This document shows positions 34,177 to 43,687 of a stretch of 64,000 nt of DNA, piece after piece. Under the pieces are notes generated by a model. That model ran no database searches, was not told the origin of the DNA, and was given only the letters and a program-made list of their open reading frames with translations. The first letter of the stretch is position 1. Each line of letters starts with the position of its first letter. Source of the stretch: Armatimonadota bacterium (GTDB lineage: Bacteria; Armatimonadota; Fimbriimonadia; Fimbriimonadales; Fimbriimonadaceae); contig JANYCU010000047.1 of the NCBI GenBank assembly GCA_025360125.1, positions 61,749 through 125,748 on the forward strand, in the 5' to 3' direction. The position numbers and the translations under genes were made by a program.

Positions 34177-35358
34177 TTGAAAACCTTGGCACTTTCGCAT
34201 CGAACTGAAATTCTTAAACCATCTCCGACTCTTGCGATCTCGGCAAAAGCGAATTCTATGAAAGCAGATGGTATTGATGTCATCTCGTTTGGAGCTGGAG
34301 AACCAGACTTTAACACCCCTCAACCCATTTGTGATGCGGCAAAAGATGCGATCGATGCAGGATTCACCAAATACACTCCGTCGGCAGGCATCAACGAGTT
34401 GCGCGAGGCAATTTGCGGAAAACTAAGCCGAGAGAACGGATTGGAATATTATCCTTCGCAAATCATCGTTAGTTGCGGCGCAAAGCATAGCGTCTATAAC
34501 TCGATGCAAGTCCTCGTCAATCCAGGCGATGAAGTTATTCTCATTGCTCCTTATTGGATGACTTACGCCGATCAAATCCAACTTGCGGGAGGCATTCCAA
34601 AAGTTGTCTACGCTTCAGCTGAATCTGGGTTTGTGCCAGAGCTCGCTCAAATTAGAGAGGCGATTTCGGCGAAGACCAAAGCGATATTGATCAATAGCCC
34701 GTCGAACCCGAGCGGCGCCGTTCTACCGGATTCGATACTTCAGGGAATTGCTGAATTGGCCGAAGAGCATGACCTCTGGATTATTTCGGACGAGATTTAC
34801 GAGCGATTGATTTACGGAACAACTTTTCGATCCATTGCGAGCTTTAGTCACAATACGAAGGACAGAACGATTACGATCGGTGGGTGCAGTAAAAGCTACG
34901 CAATGACGGGATGGAGAATTGGATTTGCGGCCAGCCCATTACCAGTCGCTAAGGCCATGAGTAACTTCCAGGACCAAGTCACTAGCAATCCGACGTCTTT
35001 TGCGCAAAAGGGTGCCACTGTTGCTTTCAACTTACCGAGCGAAAGTGTCGAAGCGATGCGGGTTGAATTTGAAGCTCGACGCGATCTTATTGTTGGGTTA
35101 CTTTCCGATATTCCCGGCGTCATGATTTCTCCTCCCAAAGGTGCCTTCTACGCTTTTCCCGATATATCGAAATGCTTATTGCCCGGCGAAACCGACCTTG
35201 ACCTCGCAGCATTCCTATTGGAAAAAGCTCACGTAGCCGTTGTTCCTGGTTCCGTTTTCGAAGGGAAAGGACATATTCGCCTCAGTTATGCCACCAGTCG
35301 AGAGAATATTGAGGAAGGAGTTCGTCGAATTAAAGACGCTCTCGCAAATCGGCAATGA
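34177..35358 (+). CDS. Class I aminotransferase (aspartate aminotransferase type Ib)
   Basis: PLP enzyme, 393 residues. SFGAGEPDFNTP, INSPSNPSGAV, SDEIYERLIY, and the PLP-binding Lys in GGCSKSYAMTGWRIG; RLSYATS near the C-terminus carries the carboxylate-binding Arg. Most like AspC/AspB Ib enzymes converting aspartate and oxoglutarate. Start is TTG by alignment to the usual N-terminus. rnc follows with a 4-bp overlap. Confidence 0.88.
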   Translation: MKTLALSHRTEILKPSPTLAISAKANSMKADGIDVISFGAGEPDFNTPQPICDAAKDAIDAGFTKYTPSAGINELREAICGKLSRENGLEYYPSQIIVSCGAKHSVYNSMQVLVNPGDEVILIAPYWMTYADQIQLAGGIPKVVYASAESGFVPELAQIREAISAKTKAILINSPSNPSGAVLPDSILQGIAELAEEHDLWIISDEIYERLIYGTTFRSIASFSHNTKDRTITIGGCSKSYAMTGWRIGFAASPLPVAKAMSNFQDQVTSNPTSFAQKGATVAFNLPSESVEAMRVEFEARRDLIVGLLSDIPGVMISPPKGAFYAFPDISKCLLPGETDLDLAAFLLEKAHVAVVPGSVFEGKGHIRLSYATSRENIEEGVRRIKDALANRQ

Positions 35359-36029
35359 TCCCTAAGTCAATCCCGCTGAAGAACGAAGAAATATTCGGAT
35401 TGGCGATGCGGCACCGGTCGTCTGCACCTTCGGACATCTATAACAGTTATGAGCGACTGGAGTTCTTTGGTGATTCCGTTCTTGGGCTAGTGGTCGCTCA
35501 GTATTTGTTCGAACATCACCCATTTTGGGATCAGGGAATGATGTCGAAGGCGAAGAGCAGCGTAGTTCAGGAGGCTCCTTTGGCCGAAATTGCCCTCAAG
35601 CTTGGTCTCGATTCCCATTTGGAGCTGAGTCCGAGTGAAGAAGCGACTGGAGGCCGGCAAAGACCGTCCATTTTGGCCGACGTTGTCGAGGCGGTCTTTG
35701 GGGCTATTTACCTGGAATCTGGGCTAGAAGTGGCAAGGTGGTTTATTTTGGAACAATTGAATCCATACTTACTTCGTATAAGTAGTGGGGATGTCAATCC
35801 AGACGATTACAAATCTAAGCTTCAGGAGATCGCCCAGTCAATCTGGAAGAAGACTCCGAATTATAGAGTTTTGAATGAATTTGGTGCAGCTCACGACAGA
35901 AAGTTCGCTGTCGAAGTATTATTTGATGACGAAGTGATCGGCGAAGGGTTTGGCCGATCAAAAAAAGAAGCTGAGCAATCAGCTGCGGCGGAAGCTATTC
36001 AAGTAATCCGGCGTAATGTAAGGTTGTAG
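35355..36029 (+). CDS. rnc: Ribonuclease III
   Basis: Cuts double-stranded RNA (rRNA and mRNA processing). 224 residues: the catalytic signature YERLEFFGDSVLGL (the common form is LEFLGDAVLGL), DVVEAVFGAIYLESG with the second metal-ligand cluster, and a C-terminal double-stranded RNA-binding domain (about 150-220, ending GRSKKEAEQSAAAEAI). Coupled to the aminotransferase gene by overlap. Confidence 0.9.
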   Translation: MIPKSIPLKNEEIFGLAMRHRSSAPSDIYNSYERLEFFGDSVLGLVVAQYLFEHHPFWDQGMMSKAKSSVVQEAPLAEIALKLGLDSHLELSPSEEATGGRQRPSILADVVEAVFGAIYLESGLEVARWFILEQLNPYLLRISSGDVNPDDYKSKLQEIAQSIWKKTPNYRVLNEFGAAHDRKFAVEVLFDDEVIGEGFGRSKKEAEQSAAAEAIQVIRRNVRL

Positions 36030-36165
36030 GGTTCGCTCAAGATATGGGCTTCCCAGTATTTTTGTTAGTTAATTGATATTGTTTCGGTGGAGTGACCCCT
36101 TTGGGCATCATTATTGCAGACTCATTATCTTCAAACATCTAGCGATAGTTCAGAAGGTAAAGCAA

Positions 36166-36888
36166 ATGAAAGGAATCATAGTAGGATCATTGTTCGTCGG
36201 GTTGGCCGGTACGGCCTTAGCCCGTCCGGAGCTTAACGCATTCATAAATAAGCCAGCAAACTCAGTGCCGGAGTTGATCGCGCAGATCAAGTCGGACAAG
36301 AAAGTTGCTGATCGATTTATGCGGCATTTCTCCATGTCAAAAGAAGAAGTGTTGGAATATGTCGGCAGTCTCCACTTGGGGAGCCTTCAAGAGTCCCGCT
36401 ATTACACGATTTATAGCGCACCCGAAAATGGTGTCATCAAATCGCACGTCTCGTTCTTCAAGAAGGGTACGCCTGCATTTGTTGACAGCGATGGGAATGC
36501 AATTCTCCGAGTGAAGTGCGCCAACCCGTTTGTACCAGGTCCGATTCGACCATACTCAACCTTAGCGCCAACGGTCCAGGATTCGACTTCAGTTCCAATT
36601 GGCGTGATACCAGTAGGGCCAGTCTCTTCCAATTCAATTGATGCAGTTTCAATCCCGGCCGAACCACATCAGCCAGACGTTGACATACCAATGACATTGA
36701 AGACGACGCCAACAAGTTCCAGTCCAAACGTGTTTGCTGGCAACAGCATTGCGTCTGTACTCGGCCTTGGCGGAGCGGCGGTATTCGTCCATCGAGGATC
36801 TCATAGTCCAGTTCCTGAACCAGCATCCATGTTGGCGGTTGCCCTTGGTGTTGGAGTCCTTGCGACCCGAAGACGCAAGAAAAAATAA
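36166..36888 (+). CDS. PEP-CTERM sorting-domain protein
   Basis: Secreted protein of about 240 residues from the ATG at 36166 (AAGG upstream; the frame back to 36073 is not supported). Signal peptide MKGIIVGSLFVGLAGTALA; C-terminal VPEPASM, a hydrophobic helix and RRRKKK are a textbook PEP-CTERM anchor, processed by exosortase. The middle is Pro/Ser-rich and unrecognised. No exosortase gene is in the window. Confidence 0.82.
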   Translation: MKGIIVGSLFVGLAGTALARPELNAFINKPANSVPELIAQIKSDKKVADRFMRHFSMSKEEVLEYVGSLHLGSLQESRYYTIYSAPENGVIKSHVSFFKKGTPAFVDSDGNAILRVKCANPFVPGPIRPYSTLAPTVQDSTSVPIGVIPVGPVSSNSIDAVSIPAEPHQPDVDIPMTLKTTPTSSSPNVFAGNSIASVLGLGGAAVFVHRGSHSPVPEPASMLAVALGVGVLATRRRKKK

Positions 36889-36906
36889 GCCATTTCTGGC
36901 TGTCGC

Positions 36907-36942
36907 AAAAAGACCTCACATGGATTTGTGAGGTCTTTTTTT
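36907..36942. terminator. Bidirectional intrinsic terminator
   Basis: 14-bp perfect stem AAAAAGACCTCACA with its complement, T-tract on both strands; between the PEP-CTERM gene and the convergent M24 peptidase. Confidence 0.85.
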
Positions 36943-38023
36943 ATACTTCGAGAATAGTTGGGCTTATCGCCTGGTTAAACGAAACAACGCCATCCTCAGT
37001 TGAATAATATAAATTCTCAAGCCGAATGCCACAATTTCCTTCGAGATAGACGCCTGGTTCGATGCTAAAGCAATTCCCTTGCTCCAATGGCTTATCGTTG
37101 TCGGACGTAATATTGGGCTCTTCGTGAACCTGCATACCAATGCCATGACCCGTTCGGTGGGTGAAGAACGGTCCATAACCAGCATCTTCGATGACTTTTC
37201 GGGCGGCATGGTCAAGGTCCTTTGGAAGAGCACCAATTTTTCCAACCTTTCGCGCAGCTTCGTGGGCCCGGTAGACGATGTCATACAAATTTTTCTGTTC
37301 GTCAGTTGCTTTGCCAAACACAAATGTCCGCGTGACGTCGCTGCAATAGCCCTCGTAGGTACAACCAAAATCGATCAGGACGAGCGTGTTGGGCTTTAGC
37401 CTAGTTTTATTGTTGATGTGATGCGATTCTGCTGAGCCCTCGCCAAAACAGACGCTGCAAAATTGCGGAATTCCACCCCAATTCTTCATTTCGAACTCCA
37501 TCAATTCGCGAACCTCAAGCTCAGTAATTCCTTCTTTGAGTTGGCCCTTCACAAACTCATAGGTTTCATCAGCAATCTGTCCAGCTCTTTTCATGAACGC
37601 GATTTCTGAGTCGTCCTTTTTGCTCATGAGCTCAGCAATAACCGTTCCACCCGGCTTAAACAGGGCTGCAGGTAGTGCGGTCTGCATTTCAATCACCATT
37701 TTCGCAGGCATATGATCATCGACTGCAATCACGCCCGATCTTAGGTTCCAGTCTTCGGCCATTTCCAAGAAGTGGTCGATCGGCGACTCACCATCTCGCC
37801 AAGCCCGAATATCTTCGATTCCGATTCGTTTTGCCTGAATTTGGCTCAGCGCCGGACAAATGAGTCGGGATTTTCCTGACTTGTGAATAGCCAAAGTCAA
37901 GAAGCGCTCGTGGCCATCTTCAAAAAATCCTGAGAGATATCCCATGGAAATTGGGGTTTGGGCAAGAAACACATCGTAACCAGTGTCGTTTAGATGTTGG
38001 GCAAGTTTCTGGATTCGGGACAT
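36941..38023 (-). CDS. M24-family Xaa-Pro aminopeptidase
   Basis: 360 residues. Creatinase N-domain followed by the pita-bread catalytic domain. Metal ligands: Asp in LIDFGCTYEG, Asp in SDVTRTF, His in GHGIGMQVHEEP, Glu in SIEPGVYLEG and Glu in RLENLYY; all five present. Removes an N-terminal residue preceding proline. Single gene. Confidence 0.88.
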   Translation of the reverse strand: MSRIQKLAQHLNDTGYDVFLAQTPISMGYLSGFFEDGHERFLTLAIHKSGKSRLICPALSQIQAKRIGIEDIRAWRDGESPIDHFLEMAEDWNLRSGVIAVDDHMPAKMVIEMQTALPAALFKPGGTVIAELMSKKDDSEIAFMKRAGQIADETYEFVKGQLKEGITELEVRELMEFEMKNWGGIPQFCSVCFGEGSAESHHINNKTRLKPNTLVLIDFGCTYEGYCSDVTRTFVFGKATDEQKNLYDIVYRAHEAARKVGKIGALPKDLDHAARKVIEDAGYGPFFTHRTGHGIGMQVHEEPNITSDNDKPLEQGNCFSIEPGVYLEGNCGIRLENLYYSTEDGVVSFNQAISPTILEV

Positions 38024-38119
38024 CTATATTAGTATTCCTCAATTAGGCCTGGGAGTTTGGTTAGACAGGGGAAGATTGGGCACAGGGGCGCCCAATCTTC
38101 TTGATTTCATGCGCAAATG

Positions 38120-40636
38120 TTATTTTCCGAGGACGTATTTATCGAGCCAAGCAATCCACCTAGCCCACTGATCCATGAGAGATTCCCGGGCAATCTGACC
38201 ATGATCTTCGTACGGATACATATAGAGGGCGGCGGGTTTGCCGATGCTTTCGAGGACGCTGTACATTCGGACCGTGTTGATCGGGTCTGTACCAACGTTC
38301 TGATCGTCCATTCCCGCATACATGAGCAATGCACCGGAAAGATGCTCCGCGTTGAGAATTGATGACATGGCTAAGTAGGTGTCTTTGGCTTCGAATATGT
38401 TTCGCGTTTCGGTTTGGAATGCCATCGGAGTGAGGGTTCGGTTATAGTTGCCTGCGCCAGCGATTCCCGCCTTAAAGAATGGAGTGTTGACCATCGCGTT
38501 TGCCGTACTAAAGCCACCATAGCTGTGGCCTCCAATGGCGAGTTTCGTCCGATCACAGAGTCCCTTCACTTCGAGGGCATCAATCGTTGCGGATAAGTTG
38601 TTGCGAAGATCGTTGACGTAAAAGTCATTCATGCGACCTCGCGGGCCAACGATAGGGCAATCTGGTTCGACCAGAGCCCAACCGCGTCGTAACAAGAGGG
38701 TTTTTGGACTTCCACCTTGTGCTGGGAAGAGATTTTTGTTTGGGACTCTGGCTTGTCGGTCATAGGCATCTTGAGAATCAAATTCGGCCGGATAGAACCA
38801 GAAGAATGCAGGAATCTTTACGCCTTCGACGTGCCATTCCGGCATGGTGACTTTCACCCAGAACTTAAAGCCATCAGCGCGGGTCACTTGGATTCGATAT
38901 CGCTTAGCATTCGTGAGATCAGGCGAGAGGTCTTTGTTCCACGTGATTTGCTTGCCTTGTTTTCCACCTTCGTATAGGAAGTTGTTAGGCGTTTCGGTGG
39001 GAGATTGATGGTCAATAAGGAGACGTTGACCCTTTGAATCGAGGACGCCGGAGATTGTGTCGTATGCGGTCTCGGAACTTTGCCAAAGTCGATTAATTTT
39101 TGCTGACCCGACATCATAGGAATCGAGAAACGGTCGGGGTGGGTTCTTTTCCGTATCGGTACCTGTTTGGGTTCCTCGAAGGAGAATTGTCCCGCTCATG
39201 GAATCAATGGTCATCGCACCAAAAGGATTGGGTGAAAGAACTGGGGAGCCGGGCACTTTTTCAGTTTCAGCGGGCTTCCAGTTCCACAATGCTTTCTTTG
39301 TACTGGTGTCAGTAATCGAAGATTGATATTGGGTCGTCGTTCCAGCCGCTGACTCGGTGAAGTAGATTGATTTGGCATCCGCCGAAAAAGTCAGGCCAGA
39401 AAATCCTTGGTCATTTGCACAGAGAACCTTCTCATCTTCCTTTCGGAATGGAGCAACCCATCGGACCAGTTCTTCTTTTCCTGGTCCGGCTACTCCGCCG
39501 CCTCGCTGTCCGCCTCGACCCTGCCCTGCTCCTTGTCCTCGTTGCTCGTCAGTTTCGACATTTGCCTCAGGAGCAGGAGCAACGACCGTCGCATTGCGAA
39601 TAAATATCAGTCCATTTCCATCCGGTGCCCACGTCATTTGTCGTCTTGGCTGAGGAGTTGGAGGGGTCGGGGTTGCTCCGGGAATTGCGGGTGGTGCCTC
39701 CCCGTTTCGCAGCTTGGTGTCGTTGAGCGTGGTCAAGGATTTGCCGTTTGCATCCCAAATTTCTTCTTTAGTGCCAAAGTTTGAAGCTGGAACGATGTAG
39801 GAGAACGGCTTTTGAATCGTGGTTATTCGGAACGCTTCACCCGTTGGTGAGGCGTCAATTCCAGAAATCATGGCGGGAGCACCAATGGGCTTCAGTGCAT
39901 TCGTGGTGACATTCGCAACTTCAAGTTGCCCGGTAATGAAGTAGACCAAGCGATTCTGATCGGTTTGATTTTGGAGGAGGGATCGATAGATTCGAAGGTT
40001 GTTCTTATCCTTGTCGGTAACTTGGACCCTCGGCTGGGACGGGACTTGGGTTGCTTTTGGCTCTGGTCCACGATTGGCGGGAACGAAGACGGCGACGATT
40101 CCTTTTGAGTTACCGAGCCATTCGGGGTTTGCCCGAGTCGCGAGAATGGGTTGTGAAGTGAGCTGCCACGTTCGGTTTTTCGCTACGTCGTGAAGATAGA
40201 TGGTTGATGCCTCGGGTGAATGGACGAGAAACATGAGCGTGCTTCCGTCGGGCGACCATGATGGCGCACTGACCCACGTTCCTTTTGGGGGAGTAATTTC
40301 CCGTTCGGTGAAGGTGTTCGCATCGGTCAGGACAATGGATTCGCCTGTTTGGTAGGACATGGTTCTGGCGCGATTGGCGTGGGTATCGAGCATCCATCCG
40401 CCGAAGTTTTCGTAAGGATTGGCGATATCGCTTAGGTTTACTTGCCGCTGAAATTTCACCCTCGCGAACCAGGAATGGGTGCTGTTGAGATTATTGAGCG
40501 TGATTTGGGTGTGGCGAGGGAGGTCGAAATAGCTAGCGATCTCTTTTGGCGGAGTTAAGTAGGACTCGGCATCGATGGGGCTTTGGGCGAATGCTCCGGT
40601 GGCGGCAAAGACGATCCAAATGCTTAGAAATTTCAT
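38120..40636 (-). CDS. Prolyl oligopeptidase family (S9) peptidase
   Basis: About 838 residues from the ATG at 40636, which opens a signal peptide ending AFA (about residue 18). N-terminal two thirds form a WD40-like beta-propeller; the C-terminal alpha/beta-hydrolase has Ser in GGHSYGGFS, Asp in YAGMDDQNVG and His in YEDHGQI. A low-complexity Gly/Arg/Gln stretch (about residues 380-400, QRGQGAGQGRGGQRGGG) interrupts the propeller. Periplasmic or outer-membrane dipeptidyl-peptidase-like enzyme. Confidence 0.87.
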   Translation of the reverse strand: MKFLSIWIVFAATGAFAQSPIDAESYLTPPKEIASYFDLPRHTQITLNNLNSTHSWFARVKFQRQVNLSDIANPYENFGGWMLDTHANRARTMSYQTGESIVLTDANTFTEREITPPKGTWVSAPSWSPDGSTLMFLVHSPEASTIYLHDVAKNRTWQLTSQPILATRANPEWLGNSKGIVAVFVPANRGPEPKATQVPSQPRVQVTDKDKNNLRIYRSLLQNQTDQNRLVYFITGQLEVANVTTNALKPIGAPAMISGIDASPTGEAFRITTIQKPFSYIVPASNFGTKEEIWDANGKSLTTLNDTKLRNGEAPPAIPGATPTPPTPQPRRQMTWAPDGNGLIFIRNATVVAPAPEANVETDEQRGQGAGQGRGGQRGGGVAGPGKEELVRWVAPFRKEDEKVLCANDQGFSGLTFSADAKSIYFTESAAGTTTQYQSSITDTSTKKALWNWKPAETEKVPGSPVLSPNPFGAMTIDSMSGTILLRGTQTGTDTEKNPPRPFLDSYDVGSAKINRLWQSSETAYDTISGVLDSKGQRLLIDHQSPTETPNNFLYEGGKQGKQITWNKDLSPDLTNAKRYRIQVTRADGFKFWVKVTMPEWHVEGVKIPAFFWFYPAEFDSQDAYDRQARVPNKNLFPAQGGSPKTLLLRRGWALVEPDCPIVGPRGRMNDFYVNDLRNNLSATIDALEVKGLCDRTKLAIGGHSYGGFSTANAMVNTPFFKAGIAGAGNYNRTLTPMAFQTETRNIFEAKDTYLAMSSILNAEHLSGALLMYAGMDDQNVGTDPINTVRMYSVLESIGKPAALYMYPYEDHGQIARESLMDQWARWIAWLDKYVLGK

Positions 40637-40749
40637 GGTGCCAGCATAACCCATTTTCAGCAAAGAAGCTAGGGAAGCTGGGAAGAGGGGGAAGAGTAGT
40701 CCCTACATGAAAAATTTGCCCCTCTTGGCCTTGCGGGTATCTGCCGAAG

Positions 40750-40755
40750 TATACT
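40750..40755 (+). promoter_or_regulatory. -10 box of the tRNA-Gln gene
   Basis: TATACT 11 bases before the tRNA. A TTGGCC at 40725 would be a -35 with 19-bp spacing; it is weak. Confidence 0.45.
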
Positions 40756-40765
40756 AAATGCGCTC

Positions 40766-40839
40766 TGGCGGATCGTCCAATGGCAGGACAGCTGTTTTTG
40801 GTGCAGCTAATCTAGGTTCGAACCCTAGTCCGCCAGCCA
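40766..40839 (+). tRNA. tRNA-Gln (UUG)
   Basis: 74 nt with encoded CCA. Acceptor TGGCGGA pairs with TCCGCCA, discriminator G. D-arm GTCC/GGAC, anticodon stem GCTGT/GCAGC around loop TTTTGGT with anticodon TTG, T-arm CTAGG/CCTAG around TTCGAAC. All stems are complete. Confidence 0.95.
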
Positions 40840-40863
40840 TTTTTAAACTTAGGAATCGGCTGT

Positions 40864-41403
40864 ATGAGGTCGCCTGTCGATAAAAACAAACTATTCTCCT
40901 TCTTTCAGGAGATTGGGAATAGATCCGAAGGTCCAGGACGAATCTATATCGTTGGAGGCTCGACTGCCCTTTTGCTGGGAGTTCGAGATCAAACGGTAGA
41001 CATCGACATTAAGCTTGATCCGGAACCAAAGGGAATTTTTGCAAGTATCTCTTCGCTCAAAGAGAGCCTCTCGATCAGCGTGGAATTGGCATCACCCGAT
41101 CAATTCGTCCCCGCTCTACCAAATTGGAAGGAACGAAGCGAGTTCATTGCGAAGTTTGGTCAAGTTGAATTCTTTCATTACGACTTTTATGGTCAAGCCT
41201 TCGCGAAGATTGTTCGGGGCCATACGGTGGACTTATCCGATGTCCGAGCTCTAATTTCATTGGGAAAAGTCGAATCCTCATTCTTGCGGAAGCTTATTCA
41301 AAGCGTAATGCCCGAATTAGAGCGATATCCCGCCCTCAATGGGTTAGAAATTCAAAAGCGAATGGACGACTTTTTTGAAAACCAGGAGACTAATGTTAGC
41401 TAG
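40864..41403 (+). CDS. DUF6036/AbiEii-like nucleotidyltransferase-fold protein
   Basis: 179 residues with a minimal nucleotidyltransferase core: IVGGSTALLLG, then TVDIDIKL (the DxD metal pair). Such proteins are often toxins or antitoxins of AbiEii/MenT-like pairs. The next gene overlaps its end by 11 bp. Role as part of a toxin-antitoxin unit is inference; it sits right after tRNA-Gln, a common site for acquired genes. Confidence 0.65.
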   Translation: MRSPVDKNKLFSFFQEIGNRSEGPGRIYIVGGSTALLLGVRDQTVDIDIKLDPEPKGIFASISSLKESLSISVELASPDQFVPALPNWKERSEFIAKFGQVEFFHYDFYGQAFAKIVRGHTVDLSDVRALISLGKVESSFLRKLIQSVMPELERYPALNGLEIQKRMDDFFENQETNVS

Positions 41404-41692
41404 CTCGAACGATTTTTCCATGCTGCCAGGTGGAGAATTGGTATCGACTGGGCTGGCCGATCTGAAGAACGGAATTGTTTCCGAGAACGCCCTACTTGTT
41501 TCGCTTGCCAGCCCAAGATTGCGTGGCCTGGGGCTCGAAGTACCCTCGCTTGCGATGACGGACGAGCCGTACGAACATAGGCTTTTCTCGGCTTTAGAGA
41601 TTCGGCTCGACAAAGGCGCCCATGCCGCTTACAACGCGTTAATTGCTCGCATCGTCAGTTTCGCCAATGCCTTCAATGTCCCTCGCGGTTAG
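41393..41692 (+). CDS. Hypothetical 99-residue partner of the nucleotidyltransferase
   Basis: Not recognised. Start at ATG 41393 with AGGAG four bases before it; the reading frame overlaps the previous gene by 11 bp, suggesting co-translation. Sequence has no signal peptide or membrane helix; the middle (SLASPRLRGLGLEVPS) and the Ala-rich C-terminus look helical. Possibly the second member of the accessory pair. Confidence 0.5.
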   Translation: MLASSNDFSMLPGGELVSTGLADLKNGIVSENALLVSLASPRLRGLGLEVPSLAMTDEPYEHRLFSALEIRLDKGAHAAYNALIARIVSFANAFNVPRG

Positions 41693-42171
41693 TAATAACC
41701 GCCCCGTTTATTCATGTAAATCAGCATCGAGGCTACGGCACCGGGATCGGGCATTCCTTTTGATCCGGAGCTGAAAATTGAGTAGGCGACCCTTCCCTTT
41801 GCATCGATGAGCACTAATCCTGGCTCGCCATAGTCGCCATTCTTGTGGTTATGGTTAAGGTAAACGCCGAAGCTTCGGGCGATATCCAGGTTGGTGTCAG
41901 AGAGGATGGGGATTTTGATGCTGTACTGGGTGGCAAATTCCAGGTGATTCTCGACAGAATCGGCGCTGAGGGCAAGGATTCCGAAGCCAAGATCGTTGAC
42001 GCTGCGGCTAAAGTCTTGCCATGCGGCGAGGGATTTGCGCGTGGTGGGACAGAAGGGACCGCGGACGAAGAGGAGAATGACGGGCTTGCCGAGGAAACTT
42101 TCCAGCGTGTGCTCGATGCCGTCTTGGTCGAGGAGGGCAAATTTGGTTCCTGGTTCTCCGTTTCTGATCAC
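41689..42171 (-). CDS. Peroxiredoxin-like (AhpC/TSA, redoxin) protein
   Basis: 160 residues, thioredoxin fold. Peroxidatic Cys in FVRGPFCPTTRKSL (usual form PxxxTxxC; here PFCPTTR) so reducing-peroxide chemistry is likely but of an atypical subgroup. ALSADSVENHLEFA and PILSDTNLDIARSFGVY are family landmarks. No resolving Cys is present. Start is GTG. Convergent with the 99-residue gene (4-bp overlap). Confidence 0.78.
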   Translation of the reverse strand: MIRNGEPGTKFALLDQDGIEHTLESFLGKPVILLFVRGPFCPTTRKSLAAWQDFSRSVNDLGFGILALSADSVENHLEFATQYSIKIPILSDTNLDIARSFGVYLNHNHKNGDYGEPGLVLIDAKGRVAYSIFSSGSKGMPDPGAVASMLIYMNKRGGYY

Positions 42172-42185
42172 GAGAGTATTCTACG
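42169..42185. repeat. 17-bp direct repeat, first copy
   Basis: CACGAGAGTATTCTACG, identical to 43024-43040. It overlaps the peroxiredoxin start codon and lies 47 bp before the DUF4259 gene. Contains TATTCT / TAGAAT, so it could also be a promoter core. Confidence 0.7.
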
Positions 42186-42232
42186 CATTTGCAATGTGTC
42201 TGATGCCGATGTAAGAGTATTCTTCGATCTCA

Positions 42233-43012
42233 ATGGGCGCATGGGGAACAGGAATTTTTTCAGATGATATGACCCAAGATGTCCAGGATACATTTCGTGA
42301 TCATCTTTTAAAATCGCACTCCCCAGAAGAAGCCACCAAGCTCATTATTGAGGCGTATCAAGACGCGATCAAGGATCTGGAGGAGGGTCCTACCTTTTGG
42401 ATCGGCCTTGCGGCAACGCAATGGAAACTGGGGAGGTTGCTGCCTGAAATTCGAGACAATGCTATTGAAATTATTGGTCAAGGTGGAGACCTTAAACGTT
42501 GGGAAGACAGCGGCGCAAACTTGGAAAAACGAAGGAAGGTGCTCGAAAAGCTCAAGCTTCAGCTTGAAACTCCACCGCCGCCGCCCAAGAAGCTAAAAGC
42601 TCCATACGTTGATTCAACGGTTTGGCCAATCGGAGCGATTCTGGCCTACCAGCAGCCCGATGAAAAGTACTGCTTGCTCCGGGTCGTCGATCATCACAAA
42701 AGCTCCTGTGGGATTTCACCAGTTGTTGACATCTTTGCATGGCGAGGAACGGAAATTCCGACCATGCAGGCCATAAAGAAATTGAAAGTGATACGTGGTC
42801 GGAGATCAGCTGATTATGAGATTGGTCCGATCGTCGTTGTTGCTGGCTCGGCCAAGGACTGCCCAAAGGACCGACTTCATGTTGTTGGAATCCAAAGCAA
42901 ACCAATGCCATGGCAAAAGTCTTGGAATTATTTAGGAACTAACTCTTTCACAAACTGGCGTGTTTGGGATAGCTATTCTAGTGATCTTTTGCGGTTCGCA
43001 TTAGGTGATTGA
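42233..43012 (+). CDS. DUF4259-containing protein
   Basis: 259 residues. The N-terminal MGAWGTGIFSDDMTQDVQD is the DUF4259 hallmark; the C-terminal half (VWPIGAILAYQQPDEKY, SADYEIGPIVVVAG) is of unknown type and may be a separate domain. No signal peptide. Flanked by 17-bp exact direct repeats. Confidence 0.75.
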   Translation: MGAWGTGIFSDDMTQDVQDTFRDHLLKSHSPEEATKLIIEAYQDAIKDLEEGPTFWIGLAATQWKLGRLLPEIRDNAIEIIGQGGDLKRWEDSGANLEKRRKVLEKLKLQLETPPPPPKKLKAPYVDSTVWPIGAILAYQQPDEKYCLLRVVDHHKSSCGISPVVDIFAWRGTEIPTMQAIKKLKVIRGRRSADYEIGPIVVVAGSAKDCPKDRLHVVGIQSKPMPWQKSWNYLGTNSFTNWRVWDSYSSDLLRFALGD

Positions 43013-43023
43013 TTCGTCCAAAC

Positions 43024-43040
43024 CACGAGAGTATTCTACG
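43024..43040. repeat. 17-bp direct repeat, second copy
   Basis: Exact match to 42169-42185; 40 bp before the GNAT start, a spacing close to that of the first copy from DUF4259. Confidence 0.7.
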
Positions 43041-43080
43041 GATTCTGGTGAACTTGCAGTGCATGTCACCCGGAAAATCA

Positions 43081-43608
43081 ATGGGAGTTTTGAGATTCGA
43101 AGTTGCTCGGTTGGAGCATGCGAAAGCAATTGAGTCCATGCGGATTGAATCCGCGGCGGATTTGAGTGCAAAGTTGGGGGATGGGCCTTGGAGTGGCTCG
43201 ACGAAAATTGCCTCGATTCGGGAACGGATTAAGTGTGCGGACACGGTGGCATTGAGGGCGACGACGCTTTTTGTTGCGCTTGACGACGACTTGGTGGTTG
43301 GTGCGGTGGCGGTGAGTACGTATCCGCCGGGATTTTGGAAACAGCAGTATTGGAATTCGGGTCGGGAGGTTGGCTTAGGGGTTTTTGGATTGGTGGTTCC
43401 GCCGTCATTACAGCGAAAGGGCATTGGGCGGTTTTTGATGCAGGGAATTGAGGAGTTGGCGCGGTCACATGGGATTCGATATATTCGATTGGATGCTTTT
43501 TCGGCTAATCCGAATTCGAATGGGTTTTACCGAGCGATTGGGTATGAGGAGCGGGCGGTGATTGACCTACGGGGGGTTGGTTTAGTTTTGTTTGAAAAGT
43601 CGGTCTAA
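43081..43608 (+). CDS. GNAT-family N-acetyltransferase
   Basis: About 175 residues from the ATG at 43081 (GGAAAA upstream); the frame back to 43009 overlaps the previous gene and is not homologous. Acetyl-CoA site motif VPPSLQRKGIGRFLMQGI; NSNGFYRAIGYEERAV is the usual C-terminal element. Substrate unknown. Confidence 0.8.
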   Translation: MGVLRFEVARLEHAKAIESMRIESAADLSAKLGDGPWSGSTKIASIRERIKCADTVALRATTLFVALDDDLVVGAVAVSTYPPGFWKQQYWNSGREVGLGVFGLVVPPSLQRKGIGRFLMQGIEELARSHGIRYIRLDAFSANPNSNGFYRAIGYEERAVIDLRGVGLVLFEKSV

Positions 43609-43687
43609 GTTCGCGAGAAGAGCACAACGGTTTTTCCTCGCTTCGGTTCCTCGTGAAGTATGCTCAGATTAACAGGAAAGTTCAAAT

